Shown here in pieces: positions 43,808 to 53,868 of a stretch of 64,000 nt of DNA (position 1 is the first letter of the stretch; each line of letters starts with the position of its first letter). This stretch comes from Anniella stebbinsi (lineage: Eukaryota > Chordata > Lepidosauria > Squamata > Anniellidae). A program made the translations under genes and the position numbers. The notes beneath the pieces are model-generated. The model was not told where the DNA came from. It searched no databases and worked only from the letters and a program-made list of their open reading frames with translations. The DNA lies in the NCBI GenBank assembly GCA_029215795.1, contig JARDYH010000001.1, forward strand, positions 190,409,654-190,473,653, in the 5' to 3' direction.

Positions 43808-46147
43808 ATAGAGAAAGCAGAGCTTGTGGAGAAGGAGGGGACATAGAGGGGAACTCTTGATGATTGTAACTTCTAATCCTTTAAACATCCCTGTAGGGTA
43901 CACAGATATCTTTATCCTGAATTGCACATAGGGGGCCAAAACTTTGTGGTTTGCCCAAAGCCACATACACAATATTGAAAGTGGAGACTTCCTGATTTGG
44001 AACTGGGCCACTCTGCTAAACCACCTCTCTTAATTAAGAAGGGAGACTCTGCATCCCTTTTGAAGACGGAAGGTACTATTAATCTCTCCCCAATATTTTT
44101 ATGCCCTTTCCAACCAGTTCGCAGCAACCCCAGTTACATTCTTCCATGAGGAATATTTCTTCAAAAAAGCAGACCCAGTGCAGGATTTAGGAACAAGCCA
44201 TGGCTTAGGGCCTCATATCATGAGGGGGCTCTAAATACTAAGATTTATTATAATTGAAATCACTTTGGCTTAAATAACTTTACATATAAAATCCACCACC
44301 CAACTTCTGAAGCCTGACCTCCCTATCTCAGTCCACACTCAATCCCATCAACTTCCCTTCCAGGGCTGCTGGACTGCTCACATCATACACAGGTTGGCCA
44401 ACCTCAGAGGAGACAATGGGAGCTAGCCTACCAACACATCCTAAACTCCTGGTCCACACCAGGCATCATCTCTGCTAAGCCCCTCCTTGCCACTTTCCCA
44501 CCCCACCCCTTCATATATCACCACACAGGCCTGTAGCCAGCCTCTGATCTGAGGGCCCCAAAAATGTAGGAAGGTGTTGTGTTGTAGGAATTACAAAGTA
44601 CAAGAGATATGAACTTAAAGCTTCTTTATTTTAAAGCTTCTTTATTTCAAGAGCTTAACAAAATTGAAAACTAATCCATCAGGCCACACTCCAAAAACTC
44701 TGGCTCCACCCTCTTCCTCCTAGTTTCTTCCCATGCCTCTAACTACAACTCCCAGCATGCAACTCATCCAGTTCAACACCACAGGGGGGAAGAGGCCTAT
44801 TCATATAGCATAAAGACCATTTTAATGACTACTTTTATAGTATCATTGGCTAAGCAAAAAACTGACACAGTGAAGAGAACCTTTGAAGATTTCTTGATTG
44901 AGGGTGAAATTTCTTTCTGGATGCAAAACAGTCCCTCAGAGTGTCAACACTAGAATAGATTGTTTGAGAAATCAAAGCTTCTAGAGAAAAATAAGTATGC
45001 TATTTATATTTCATGTGCTGAACATTCACATGTTTTTCTCTTTATTTTTTTAATGGTATGGGACCTCTGAAACTTGACGTAGTTTACGGCCTCAGTATGT
45101 CTTAATCCAGCCCTGAGCAGACCTACAATATTCCAGAAAGGTCAGAACAGAAATATTGAGCATTAAAGAGTGCTACTGAAACACCAGCAAAGTTTGAAAG
45201 TCTGGAGGAATTGCCACACCAAGACCATTAAGAAGATAGCAAATCCCTTAGCATGGAAATTCCCATGGTAAAGTTTGCCCCACTTGGATCACGGGAATAT
45301 ACCCATTTACTCTAGCTTCATTTAGTTCTATTCCAGTCAGCAATTCTATTCCATTTGCACCTTCCGCAAATCTTCTTTCTACTTCTCCTTGAATGCCTAT
45401 TGGACGAAGTGAGGTCACATGGTTTCCAGTAGGCATTCATGAAGAACTGCTGGTGCTAGGGGTGTTTTTTTTTAATCAAATAAAAAATAGAAAGAAGACC
45501 CCTCAAAACATCCTATACTTAAAAAGGTATGTAGAATCCCTGTTCCCTCTCCAAGGAGAAAATTCTCTGAAATGCTCATGTCTTTCAGCCTCTTTCACCA
45601 GAGTTTTTGTTTCCCCCCCCCATCATGCACAAAATGCCTAAAATTGAATAATCGAAATTTTCAGCACAGCACTAAAGTATACTTTAGTTTAGTTCTTAGC
45701 ATATATAACTAGGGTTTTTAAAAAAAACCTTTTGTATAATTGTTTGTATATCAGTTGATGATAATGTTCCTTCGTTTTGTCCAAAGTTAATTGTGTTTTA
45801 TGGAAAATATGCTTTTTAAAAGATTCACTCTTTTGAATAAATGTGCTTATTTTCCCCTCAGAACTTTCCTCCTAAGAAAGCTTGAGTGTTGCATGCAAAT
45901 AAGATTCTTTTAGTGTCGGCAAGGAGTAGCTAGCATCTTCAAGTCCACTCCTGGGAATGTGATTAATAAGTAATCAGAGTCTGTTTAGGACTCTGTTGAA
46001 TTGTTGAAGTGGTTCCGGATCAATCAATCTTCATTTATTCGCATTACTCTGGATTGGAATGTAACACAAATTTTTGAGCTGAACATTAAAGGGGGATGAA
46101 GGGAAGGAGGAAGTTGGGTAAAGGGTTCCTTTCTTCATCCTTATAGA
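43808..46147. other. No gene recognised
   Basis: About 2.3 kb with no supported feature. Homopolymer runs of T and C occur near 45465 and 45615. Confidence 0.4.
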
Positions 46148-46476
46148 TTCATCAGATGGGGAGAAAATTGTGTTTCCTTACCGTCGCATTCCCCCCTGCT
46201 TCTGTCCCACAACACTTCCTCTTTCTTTACATGGGAAAAGAAAGAGGAAGTAAACAATGACCACTTAGTCCATTCAGTGGCCGTTTTTATCCTGCTGCTT
46301 CTCGTGAACACAGCAGAAAATGGTGGGATGTTTCACTACAGCCAGAAAAGTTGGATTTTCCGGGTCTTTTTTTGCAACGGGAAACATACCAGAAGGGTTG
46401 GGAGATGCGTGGGAGGCAGATGGCAAAAGGACCCACGAAAACCATGACGAGTGTGCGATAAAACACTCAGCTGATG
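46148..46476. mobile_element. Foldback element with TCATCAG ends, copy 1
   Basis: Left TCATCAGATGGGGAGAAAAT and right GTGTGCGATAAAACACTCAGCTGATG (as halves GTGTGCGATAAAACACTC and AGCTGATG) match the ends of the 57832-58180 copy in opposite orientation. Both have the hairpin ACTTCCTCTTTC...GAAAGAGGAAGT (46214-46251) and a CATTCAG-GGCC/GGGCT stretch after it. Non-coding. Confidence 0.65.
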
Positions 46477-46496
46477 TTACACACACATACAAATGA

Positions 46497-46630
46497 GAGC
46501 TCATGTGGTATAATGGCTAAGAGGCTGAACTATAAACCAAGATGTCCCAGGCCCAAATCTTTGTTGAGAAGCTGAAGCTCAGTGGCAAAGCATCTGCTTT
46601 GCATGCAAAAGGTCTCAGGTTCATGTATGC
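46497..46630 (+). mobile_element. SINE with two tandem tRNA-like heads
   Basis: The first head has an A-box-like TGGTATAATGG (46506-46516) and a B-box-like GGCCCAAATC (46550-46559). The second starts GCTGAAGCTCAGTGGCAAAG (46571), resembling the D-arm of an alanine-type tRNA, with CATCTGCTTTGCATGC in the anticodon-arm region and AGGTTCATG as a decayed B box. It is not a functional tRNA gene: the acceptor stem does not pair. Tail unclear. Confidence 0.6.
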
Positions 46631-46984
46631 ATTGCTTGTAGCACAGTTGTATCCTGCGCTGTGTCCTTTGCAATTACTGATCACATCTCATTACAGAATG
46701 GGAAACATTTTAAAAGCATGTACTAACTCCAGATTCAGAATTCAGTCTGACTTCTGTCATAAGCTCTGGGCAAAGCGTTGCAACTATTAAGTGATTGCCA
46801 TGACTATATTCTACTTACAAATCATATAGCTAATTCAAAAAACTGTCTTTGCAAACTGGGAGATGTGTATGCTAACTTTAGCAGTGTTGCTCCTGAACCA
46901 TGCTCAGAAAATCAGTTGACACCTGGTTTACAATTGCTGTCACACAATTGCAGACCAAGGGCCACATTACCTCTCAGAATATCT
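46631..46984. other. Possibly more of the SINE/LINE body
   Basis: No gene recognised. It may be the body joining the SINE head to the LINE 3' end that follows. Confidence 0.3.
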
Positions 46985-47413
46985 TTCCTGACCTGAACAT
47001 ACCCGACACTATGATCAACACATATGGGCCCTGTCTGAGGGACACCTCCAAGGGAGACTCGGAAGGTGGCAACAAGGGAGAGCCTTCTCCGTGATGATCC
47101 TCCGACTATGGAATGAGCCCTCCACTGAGGCCTGCCTGGCGCTGGCGCTGACACTGTCATCTTTTCGGCTCCAAGTAAAGACCACCCTCTCTACTCCCAG
47201 GCATTTAATGGTAGATGATAAGGAACCAATGTCTGACTGTTTCAGAGCAGGTCGAGTAGGGAAAACATTGTTTATTGAATCATTGCTGTTTACATTTTTT
47301 TATTTTTCTATGAAAATCTTTTTAGAATATTTTATTATGTTGCATCTTTATGAATTGTTGTAAACTGCCCAGAGAGTTACGGCTATGGGCAGCATAAAAA
47401 TGATGATAATAAC
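46985..47413 (+). mobile_element. CR1/L2-like LINE, C-terminal pol end and 3' tail
   Basis: The plus strand includes a degraded pol C-terminus around 47060-47180: EGGNKGEPSP, and in another frame ERAFSVMILRLWNEPS-like, equivalent to the ERAFSVVAPQLWNALP segment at 59020. It ends with AACTGCCCAGAGAGTTACGG and a TATGGGCAGCATAAAAATGA tail with TGATAATAA repeats. It is 5'-truncated with frame shifts. Confidence 0.65.
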
Positions 47414-47647
47414 AATAAAAATGTCTCTAGCAATGGTAAGATTTTCAAACCAATTGTTATAATTCGCCTCCCAAATCTACTGGACATTTTAACACAACAG
47501 GGCCCTGACTATAGGATCATTTAAATTAGGGATATTTTTTCCCCAAAACAGCCAGTATGCCTATATATTTTTGCAAGCCCGCTTTCATCTGCCAGTGGTG
47601 GCATGTTAGTGATTGTTTGGATATTACTAGTACCAAATTGCACACCT
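47414..47647. other. Nothing recognised
   Basis: No gene or repeat could be supported. Confidence 0.35.
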
Positions 47648-47775
47648 GGGCCAGATCTACACCAAGCAGGACACTTTGAAAATGGTTTGAAAACTGTACA
47701 TGGAGTATGTCCTGGGCCCCAACAGTTGTCACTACTGTTATAAACCATTTTAAAGCAGTAGTGTAGATTCTGCCC
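47648..47775. mobile_element. Short inverted-repeat element, relative of 18742-18980
   Basis: GGGCCAGATCTACACCAAGC at the left faces GTGTAGATTCTGCCC at the right. CCTGGGCCCCAACAGTTGTC and TATAAACCATTTTAAAGCAG are shared with the 18742 element. It lacks that element's third quarter. Confidence 0.65.
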
Positions 47776-47782
47776 TGGTTCA

Positions 47783-48146
47783 TAGGGTGGCCATTTGTGA
47801 ATTGCCAAAAAAAAAAGAGAGGAGAGGATGCATAGCCCCCCCCAATAAGGAGGACACCAACTTGCATAAAATTTGCATATGCGAATTTATGTCTAGATCC
47901 ATATTTAGAAATAATCATTTTAATTTAAATAAAAATACAGTACATCTTGACATTACGTGAAAGGCTGTGACTTGTGTGCCTTGCTCAGTCTGCTGTGAAG
48001 GTGCTGCTGTTGATGGGCCACTTCATTCTGGTTCTTTATCTTTAAACTGGACTTAAACCAGACAAACCTTAAAATGTAGGAAACTTTCAAAACAGCCCTT
48101 TAAATAGAGAACTGGTTATAATAAAAGAGGACAGCTGGCCACCCTA
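47783..48146. mobile_element. hAT-like element with TAGGGTGGCCA ends
   Basis: TAGGGTGGCCATTTGTGAATTG at the left and AGGACAGCTGGCCACCCTA at the right are inverted counterparts related to the TAGGGTGACCA group. The middle is AT-rich and non-coding. No 8-bp duplication was recognised. Confidence 0.55.
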
Positions 48147-48672
48147 ACAAACTTTCCCCCCAGGTAGTTATTTCCTCAACTCTAAATCTGCATTTTTGGT
48201 TCTTGTGTTTCAGACTGGTTTCATTAGCCCTTTCCAAAGTATTCGTATAATGAAAGATTATACTAATCTAATATATCTTCCCACATTAAGACATCATCAG
48301 TATAAATTCTAGTATTTCCAGTTCCTTAAAAAAATATTGTATCTTGCTATGAAAGACTTTGGCAGATCAGCGCAGTCCAAATGGCAATCTATCAAATGTT
48401 AATGTAGTAAAAGATTTATTGAACATGCACAATGGTTTGCTGCTTTTATTCTAGGAGCACTTGCCAGAATCCAGTAGATGCATCCAAAGAAGAAAATATG
48501 TTACATCTGCCATTTGATTAAAAAAGAAAAAGAAAAACTTCTCCCTTGTGGGTACTGGAAAATGTTCTTTTGAAGCCAGATATAGCCATAAGGGCCCATC
48601 TTTCCCTTCTAGACTAACTAGGAAATTACTGTATACTGTAGATTCTTCAACTTTCTCAATAATGTCTAGCTT
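48147..48672. other. Nothing recognised
   Basis: No gene or repeat could be supported up to the target duplication of the gypsy element. Confidence 0.4.
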
Positions 48673-48677
48673 AGTCA
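48673..48677. repeat. Left 5-bp target duplication AGTCA
   Basis: AGTCA directly before the LTR is repeated at 53717-53721 directly after the other LTR. Five bases is typical of Ty3/gypsy integrases and shows that this is an integration event with both ends intact. Confidence 0.95.
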
Positions 48678-48896
48678 TGTTGTGTCTGGGACCCTTGGAA
48701 GTAGGAATCTGGTTCCACACAAAACTTAGGTGGTAGATATTTATTGTAGTGCTCCTTCTTTGCAGGCAGCTACAGGCAGACTGGCCTTTGCATTGCCCGC
48801 CTGCTACAAAACCTGGAATGGATTATCTCTGCTTAATTGCAGGTCATTCATAAATCCTGGCCTGGCTCAAAGAATGGGCCTACCACAAACACTACA
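48678..48896 (-). repeat. 3' LTR of the Ty3/gypsy element
   Basis: 219 bp, identical to 53498-53716 except base 48866. On the minus strand it starts TGTAGTG and ends CACAACA. The polyadenylation signal AATAAA lies at 48745-48740. A clear TATA box was not seen. Confidence 0.97.
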
Positions 48897-48911
48897 TCCC
48901 TCCTTTCCTTC
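48897..48911 (-). promoter_or_regulatory. Polypurine tract
   Basis: Fifteen purines on the minus strand (GAAGGAAAGGAGGGA) lie immediately before the 3' LTR. This is the position where plus-strand DNA synthesis is primed in LTR retrotransposons. Confidence 0.9.
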
Positions 48912-49076
48912 AAATATGAAAAACAGCAATACAGCTATAACGTTAGAGTATCTGAACAACAACAAAACTGCAACTGTATAAGGAAAATATACAACTAATG
49001 CACATATTAAAAATGCACATGCAAATCAAATTAGGTAAACAAGAACAATTAGCTCGATAGTTCACAAAACAGTATT

Positions 49077-52000
49077 TCATGTAATATAGTCCTGCAAATA
49101 GCTTGGAGCACGGCGGCTGGTCCTTGTTGGGTAACGTTGCAAGTTCAAATCTGAAACACCAAGAGTTGCTGGATCTGGTGCTGCAGGAGTGGTGGATGGA
49201 ATGGGATGTTCACTCTGTGTGAACTGATCATCATCACAGTCAGGTCTTTGGGTCAGAGGGGTGTTGTGAAGTGGTTTAATGTGTGAAACATTCCTTGTGA
49301 TTTTATGGGTACCCCTCTGTGCAGTAACCATCGTGCCTTTTATCATTGTGATTTGATATGGTGCAGGACAGAAAGGCATTGAAAGTTTGTTTCGAGGTTG
49401 GAGATTCTTAACAAGCACCATGTCCCCCACTTTGAATGGTACTACTCTGGCTCGCCGACGCTGATCAGTGTACTGTTTCATTGCAAGTTTTGCCTTATTA
49501 TCATGTTGGCGCAGATGTGCATCCTTGAGTGGGACATCTATTTGAGGTAGCTTTGTCTGCACCTGTCTGCCAAACATTATGGTAGCTGGTGCCACACCAG
49601 TGGAACAATGGGGGGTGGTTCGGTAGCTGCGGAGAAATTGAAATAATTCTTGTTTCAGATTTGTTCCCTTTGCTGTAGCAATCTGTAAGGCTTTTTTCAG
49701 GGTCCTCATAAATCTCTCAACCTCCCCATTTGCTTGTGGCCAATGAGGAGTAATTTTCCAATGTTTGAAACCAAGATAGTTTGAAAATTGAGCAAACTGC
49801 AGGCTTTGAAAAGGTGGTCCATTGTCACTTTTGACAACAGCAGGTATGCCATAAGAGGAGAAAATTTTGTCTAATTTAGGAATGACAGCATTTACTGAAG
49901 TGGTAGTGACTGTTTCTACTTCTGGATAACTGCTGTAATCATCAATAACGACCAAAAGATGTCCTCCAGCAGGGAGATCACAGAAATCAACACTGACTTC
50001 CATCCATGGTGTTGAAGGAAGAGGAGAAACATGCAGTGGTGCAGAATGGTTCTGTGGGATTGCTGCTTGGCACAGTGTACAAGATTTTACACGTTGTTCA
50101 GTAAGGTTATCAATTCCAGGAAACCAGACCTTTTCTCTGAGCAGTGCTTTGGTTTTGACTACCCCCTGGTAACCTTCATGGGCCAAATCAATTGCATGGT
50201 TCCATAGAGAACATGGAATAACCAAACGAGTACCTCGAAGGAGGAGGCAATTCTCTGTGACGGTAAGTTCACCCTTTATATTAGCAAATGATTGGATGAT
50301 TGTTCGTGCTTCACAAGTCAGATGTGCTAGATTATTCAGAAGATCTTTCCACCGACCATTGTGGACAGTCTGGATGATTGTCTGTATACATGTGTCAGCT
50401 TGTGTAGCAGTCTCTATTTCCTGTAGAGAAAGAGCTTTAGGAACAGCATGGGAGACAAGGAAATTGACATGTGCCTCTGCTTCATTTGTAGCTGTGTGGT
50501 TGGCAGCTGTTTTAAATATGGGATGCCTAGAAAAATAATCAGCTGGATTGTCTTTACCTGGTCGATACACAACTCTATAGTTATAGCCTTGCAATTTGAG
50601 CATCCATCGCTCAATACGAACTGGTGCTTGAAAGGATGGATTATTAAACATGGGCTCAAGAGGCTTGTGATCAGTTATAACTGTGAATGGGCACCCATAT
50701 ATGTATAAATGAAAATGAGAGCATGCCCAGGCTACTGCAAGAGCTTCCCTCTCTGTCTGAGAATATCGTTGTTCTGTAGGAGAAAGAGCTTTGCTGGCAT
50801 ATGCAATAATAGAAATGTGACCATCTTGATCAACCTGTGTGAGAACAGCTCCTAGTCCAACAGGGCTGGCATCCACCACAAGTTCCGTCTTCTTGCTTGG
50901 ATCAAAGTATGACATGACTACATCATTTGCAAGTGCATCCTTTAACTCAGTAAAAGCAATCTGGTGTTTTTCTGACCATTCCCATGTTTGATCTTTTTTA
51001 GTGAGATCCCAGAGAGGCTGTGAGATTGTGGCTAATCTTGGTATAAATCGACCGCAATAGTTTGCAAGGCCTAGCAAACTGCGAACTTCAGTAGAATTAG
51101 TAGGTACAACAGCATTATGTATAGCCATTACTTTTTTTGGATCTGCCGAAATGCCATCTTTGGAGAAGACATATCCAAAGAATTCCAAAACAGGTTTTTT
51201 GAACTCACATTTACTTTGATTTAATGTTAGGTGTTCCTCATGCAGTCGTTTTAAAACGGCTTCAAGTCGAATATCATGTTCAGTTGATGTGGTACCAAAA
51301 ACGAGGATAGCATCACTTACATTAAGAACTCCGGGTAGTCCAGCTAGAACTTCGTGGATAACATTCTGAAATATCTCTGCAGCTGAAGAAATGCCAAAAT
51401 TGAGGCGCTTGTAGCGTCGAAGGCCAACATGAGTTGAAAAGGTTGTGATATATCTGGACTCTGGATGGAGCTCCGACTGGTGGTAACCAGATGTAAGGTC
51501 AAGTTTGGAGAAGAATTTTGCCCCATTCAAATCTGCAATGATGTCATCCACAGTGGGAGTAATGTGTCTCTCTCTCTTGATGGCTTGATTGGGTAAGCGC
51601 ATATCCACACAAATCCGGATTTTTCCTGGTTGCTTAGGCTTCTGGACAACTACGATTGGAGAAACCCAAGGAGTAGGACCTTCTACTCGCTCAATAATGT
51701 CAAGCTCTTCTAGATGTGTTAGTTCTTCTTCAACTAGTTTTCTGATGTGGAAAGGAATACGTCTATGTGGTAATGCCACTGGCTGAACAGTTTCATCAAT
51801 GTGAAGTCTTACTTGCTTTCTTTTTAGCTTTCCAATCCCTTGAAACATTTTTTCATAGGTTTGGAGGCTTTGAGTTATTCTATCAAGACATATTTCTTGT
51901 ATTACTTGAATTAGTCCTAATGCACTAGCAGTCTTGTAACTAAGCAGTGTATCGCTGCCATAGGCCACCACATACAGTGGGCTTGTAACAGTGATGCCCC

Positions 52001-53111
52001 TGAAAGCAAAAGTGGCTCGAAACATACCAGACACTGATAATGGTTTTGGGGTACCATAGGCATATATCTTTACTGCTGTGTTCTGAAGTGATGGCTTCTG
52101 AGGGAATGCATCATATACACACTGAGCCATCACATTCACAGATGCACCAGTGTCAATCAAAACTTCAGTCTTATGTCCTTGTATACAAATGTGGCAGCGT
52201 GGTAGACAATTCTGTTTGGAAACACTTGTTTGTGTAGAGTACACTGTGTAAACATATGCATTGTCTTCCTCTGAAGGATCAGCCTGAAGAGCATTTGCTT
52301 GGTCTTGGTTGTGAATGCTTGGTGTAAGCTGTGGTGATCTGCAGACTCTTGCATAGTGGTTTCTTTTTCCACAGTTGTGGCAAATTGTACCTCTGGCAGG
52401 ACAATTGCCTCTGTGAGGATAGGATCCTCCACAGTTGTAGCAGGTTGCCTGTGCTGTCTTCATGGACATTTGCTGGGCTTTAGGAGACTGATTGCCGTTG
52501 CCACCTTGAGGATGTGTTCGCTGATTCCTGTTGAAATGCTTCTGGAGTGCATGTGCAGTTTCTATTTGTGCAGACTGACTCCCTTGTTCTATTAGCTGAG
52601 CATGTATTTCTGACATTTCATTTGCTCGAGCAGTGTCCAGTATTTTGGTGCGAGTCATCTGGGGTTCTCGTAAAATTTGCCTTCGAAGTTTGGCTGAAGA
52701 GCATCCCTGTATTATTTGCGCCCTTATCTTGTGATCTGTGTTTGCAAATTCACAGGATCGCGCCAGATGACGTAAATGGGTATGATATTCATCACTATTC
52801 TCTCCTTCCTTTTGGTGTGCCTGCCGAAAGGTGTACTGTTCAAAGTCTATATTTTTGTATGGTTTAAAATACTTGGTAAGAGCTAGCTTTGCCTTTTCAT
52901 AATCATCACTATCTCCAGTCTCAGACAATGTTTTGAAAATTTGGTGTACTTCACTGCCTGCAAAATGTAGTAACATTGCCCTTTTGGTGGTAGGGTCATC
53001 TTCTTTCATTGCAAGAAATAAATTTTCCAAACGTTCAAGCCAAAGTTCCCATCTAGGCCCTAATGTGCTGTGAGACTCATGTATAGGAAACGCAGGGAAA
53101 GAAGGGAACAT
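49077..53111 (-). CDS. Gag-Pol polyprotein of Ty3/gypsy element (RT active site altered)
   Basis: An uninterrupted 1344-residue frame with capsid, protease, reverse transcriptase, RNase H and integrase. Gag: a retrotransposon-gag helix region (about 20-170) and two zinc knuckles, CYNCGGSYPHRGNC (224-237, spacing C-x2-C-x5-H-x3-C) and CHNCGKRNHYARVC (244-257, canonical). Protease: LIDTGAS with Asp320. RT: about 430-640, with Asp538 in SKLDLTSGY present, but the second catalytic box reads VSDAILVF, Asp600-Ala601, so the second Asp of the pair is missing (codon 51311-51309). RNase H: Asp747, Glu787/789, Asp814, Asp854. Integrase: zinc site with H978, C1011 and C1014, where the GHxG His position is Tyr981 (His972 may substitute), then the core Asp1042, Asp1096 and Glu1132 (D,D35E). 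The start ATG at 53111 follows a 386-base leader. With Ala601 the RT is predicted to be inactive, so movement would need help in trans. Confidence 0.95.
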   Translation of the reverse strand: MFPSFPAFPIHESHSTLGPRWELWLERLENLFLAMKEDDPTTKRAMLLHFAGSEVHQIFKTLSETGDSDDYEKAKLALTKYFKPYKNIDFEQYTFRQAHQKEGENSDEYHTHLRHLARSCEFANTDHKIRAQIIQGCSSAKLRRQILREPQMTRTKILDTARANEMSEIHAQLIEQGSQSAQIETAHALQKHFNRNQRTHPQGGNGNQSPKAQQMSMKTAQATCYNCGGSYPHRGNCPARGTICHNCGKRNHYARVCRSPQLTPSIHNQDQANALQADPSEEDNAYVYTVYSTQTSVSKQNCLPRCHICIQGHKTEVLIDTGASVNVMAQCVYDAFPQKPSLQNTAVKIYAYGTPKPLSVSGMFRATFAFRGITVTSPLYVVAYGSDTLLSYKTASALGLIQVIQEICLDRITQSLQTYEKMFQGIGKLKRKQVRLHIDETVQPVALPHRRIPFHIRKLVEEELTHLEELDIIERVEGPTPWVSPIVVVQKPKQPGKIRICVDMRLPNQAIKRERHITPTVDDIIADLNGAKFFSKLDLTSGYHQSELHPESRYITTFSTHVGLRRYKRLNFGISSAAEIFQNVIHEVLAGLPGVLNVSDAILVFGTTSTEHDIRLEAVLKRLHEEHLTLNQSKCEFKKPVLEFFGYVFSKDGISADPKKVMAIHNAVVPTNSTEVRSLLGLANYCGRFIPRLATISQPLWDLTKKDQTWEWSEKHQIAFTELKDALANDVVMSYFDPSKKTELVVDASPVGLGAVLTQVDQDGHISIIAYASKALSPTEQRYSQTEREALAVAWACSHFHLYIYGCPFTVITDHKPLEPMFNNPSFQAPVRIERWMLKLQGYNYRVVYRPGKDNPADYFSRHPIFKTAANHTATNEAEAHVNFLVSHAVPKALSLQEIETATQADTCIQTIIQTVHNGRWKDLLNNLAHLTCEARTIIQSFANIKGELTVTENCLLLRGTRLVIPCSLWNHAIDLAHEGYQGVVKTKALLREKVWFPGIDNLTEQRVKSCTLCQAAIPQNHSAPLHVSPLPSTPWMEVSVDFCDLPAGGHLLVVIDDYSSYPEVETVTTTSVNAVIPKLDKIFSSYGIPAVVKSDNGPPFQSLQFAQFSNYLGFKHWKITPHWPQANGEVERFMRTLKKALQIATAKGTNLKQELFQFLRSYRTTPHCSTGVAPATIMFGRQVQTKLPQIDVPLKDAHLRQHDNKAKLAMKQYTDQRRRARVVPFKVGDMVLVKNLQPRNKLSMPFCPAPYQITMIKGTMVTAQRGTHKITRNVSHIKPLHNTPLTQRPDCDDDQFTQSEHPIPSTTPAAPDPATLGVSDLNLQRYPTRTSRRAPSYLQDYIT

Positions 53112-53497
53112 TTTGAAATCAGGGTTAAAATTGTGAAGAACTGACAGAATTCTGAAAAACTAGGAGGACATCTGTTACTTCTGACTGAAGGTTTTGTTCT
53201 TTTTCTTTTAGACAAGAAACAAAATGGCTGCTGCCACTGTTCTTCATGCAGGGCTATGATTATGCAATTCATAAAATGGCTACTTTTCTTGAAAAGACTG
53301 AGCAGCCTGTCATTTTGAAAACAGAGAATGTATTTTCAAGGGAACTGCTCATTTGTCTTAGACAGCTTGTGTTTTACTGGAAGGAAGATCGGAAGAAATA
53401 CCTGGCTGTATGAAGAGCTCTTAGTTTCTGTCCTTTTTTGTTTGTTTGTTTTGTTTTCTTTCTTTATATTGGGTTTCTTTTCCACTCTCGTCGCCAG
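53112..53497 (-). other. 5' leader of the Ty3/gypsy element
   Basis: 386 bases between the 5' LTR and the gag-pol start. No frame of significance. It would hold the packaging region. Confidence 0.8.
53479..53496 (-). promoter_or_regulatory. Candidate primer-binding site
   Basis: One base after the 5' LTR, the minus strand reads TGGCGACGAGAGTGGAAA. It starts with TGG, as a site pairing to the CCA end of a tRNA must. The tRNA was not identified. Confidence 0.7.
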
Positions 53498-53716
53498 TGT
53501 TGTGTCTGGGACCCTTGGAAGTAGGAATCTGGTTCCACACAAAACTTAGGTGGTAGATATTTATTGTAGTGCTCCTTCTTTGCAGGCAGCTACAGGCAGA
53601 CTGGCCTTTGCATTGCCCGCCTGCTACAAAACCTGGAATGGATTATCTCTGCTTAATTGCAGGTCATTCATAAATCCTGGCCTGGTTCAAAGAATGGGCC
53701 TACCACAAACACTACA
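53498..53716 (-). repeat. 5' LTR of the Ty3/gypsy element
   Basis: 219 bp; the partner of 48678-48896 with one base difference at 53686. AATAAA on the minus strand at 53565-53560. Confidence 0.97.
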
Positions 53717-53721
53717 AGTCA
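53717..53721. repeat. Right 5-bp target duplication AGTCA
   Basis: Exact copy of 48673-48677. Confidence 0.95.
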
Positions 53722-53868
53722 GTCTATCTAACTTCTTTTAGCTTATCTCCACGAGTAAGCAGGACGTTTCTGAGTACAGGAATGACAGGAAAACAAGGTT
53801 CAATCTACAAGGTTTGTGTGTTTCTGTCCTTCCACACTGTACAATGTCTTAATAAGACCTACTCTCTG

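Larger units (their letters stand above)
48678..53716 (-). mobile_element. Complete young Ty3/gypsy LTR retrotransposon
   Basis: A 5039-bp element reads on the minus strand: 5' LTR (53716-53498), primer-binding-site candidate, leader, one gag-pol frame (53111-49077), polypurine tract and 3' LTR (48896-48678). The two 219-bp LTRs begin TGTAGTG and end ACAACA on that strand and differ at one position only (48866 C versus 53686 T, plus strand). AGTCA duplications flank it. LTRs are identical at insertion, so one difference in 219 means a recent insertion relative to all other repeats here. Lack of an envelope frame and of a chromodomain, with no frame shift between gag and pol, separates it from the older gypsy remnant at 26190. 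RNA would start in the right LTR. Confidence 0.97.

Noticed and set aside
43440..43860. Open frames of 85 to 143 codons
   Set aside because: Mutually antisense readings in a CpG-rich inverted-repeat element.
46571..46625. Alanine-type tRNA gene
   Set aside because: The acceptor stem does not pair, the B box is degraded and it lies beside another tRNA-like head. It is a SINE.
50257..52867. Plus-strand open frames inside the gypsy element (for example 50257-50538, 52547-52867)
   Set aside because: Antisense shadows of the gag-pol frame, with no domain.
48678..53716. An envelope gene or infectious retrovirus
   Set aside because: There is no frame after integrase and no envelope-like sequence. 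The layout is that of a Ty3/gypsy retrotransposon.
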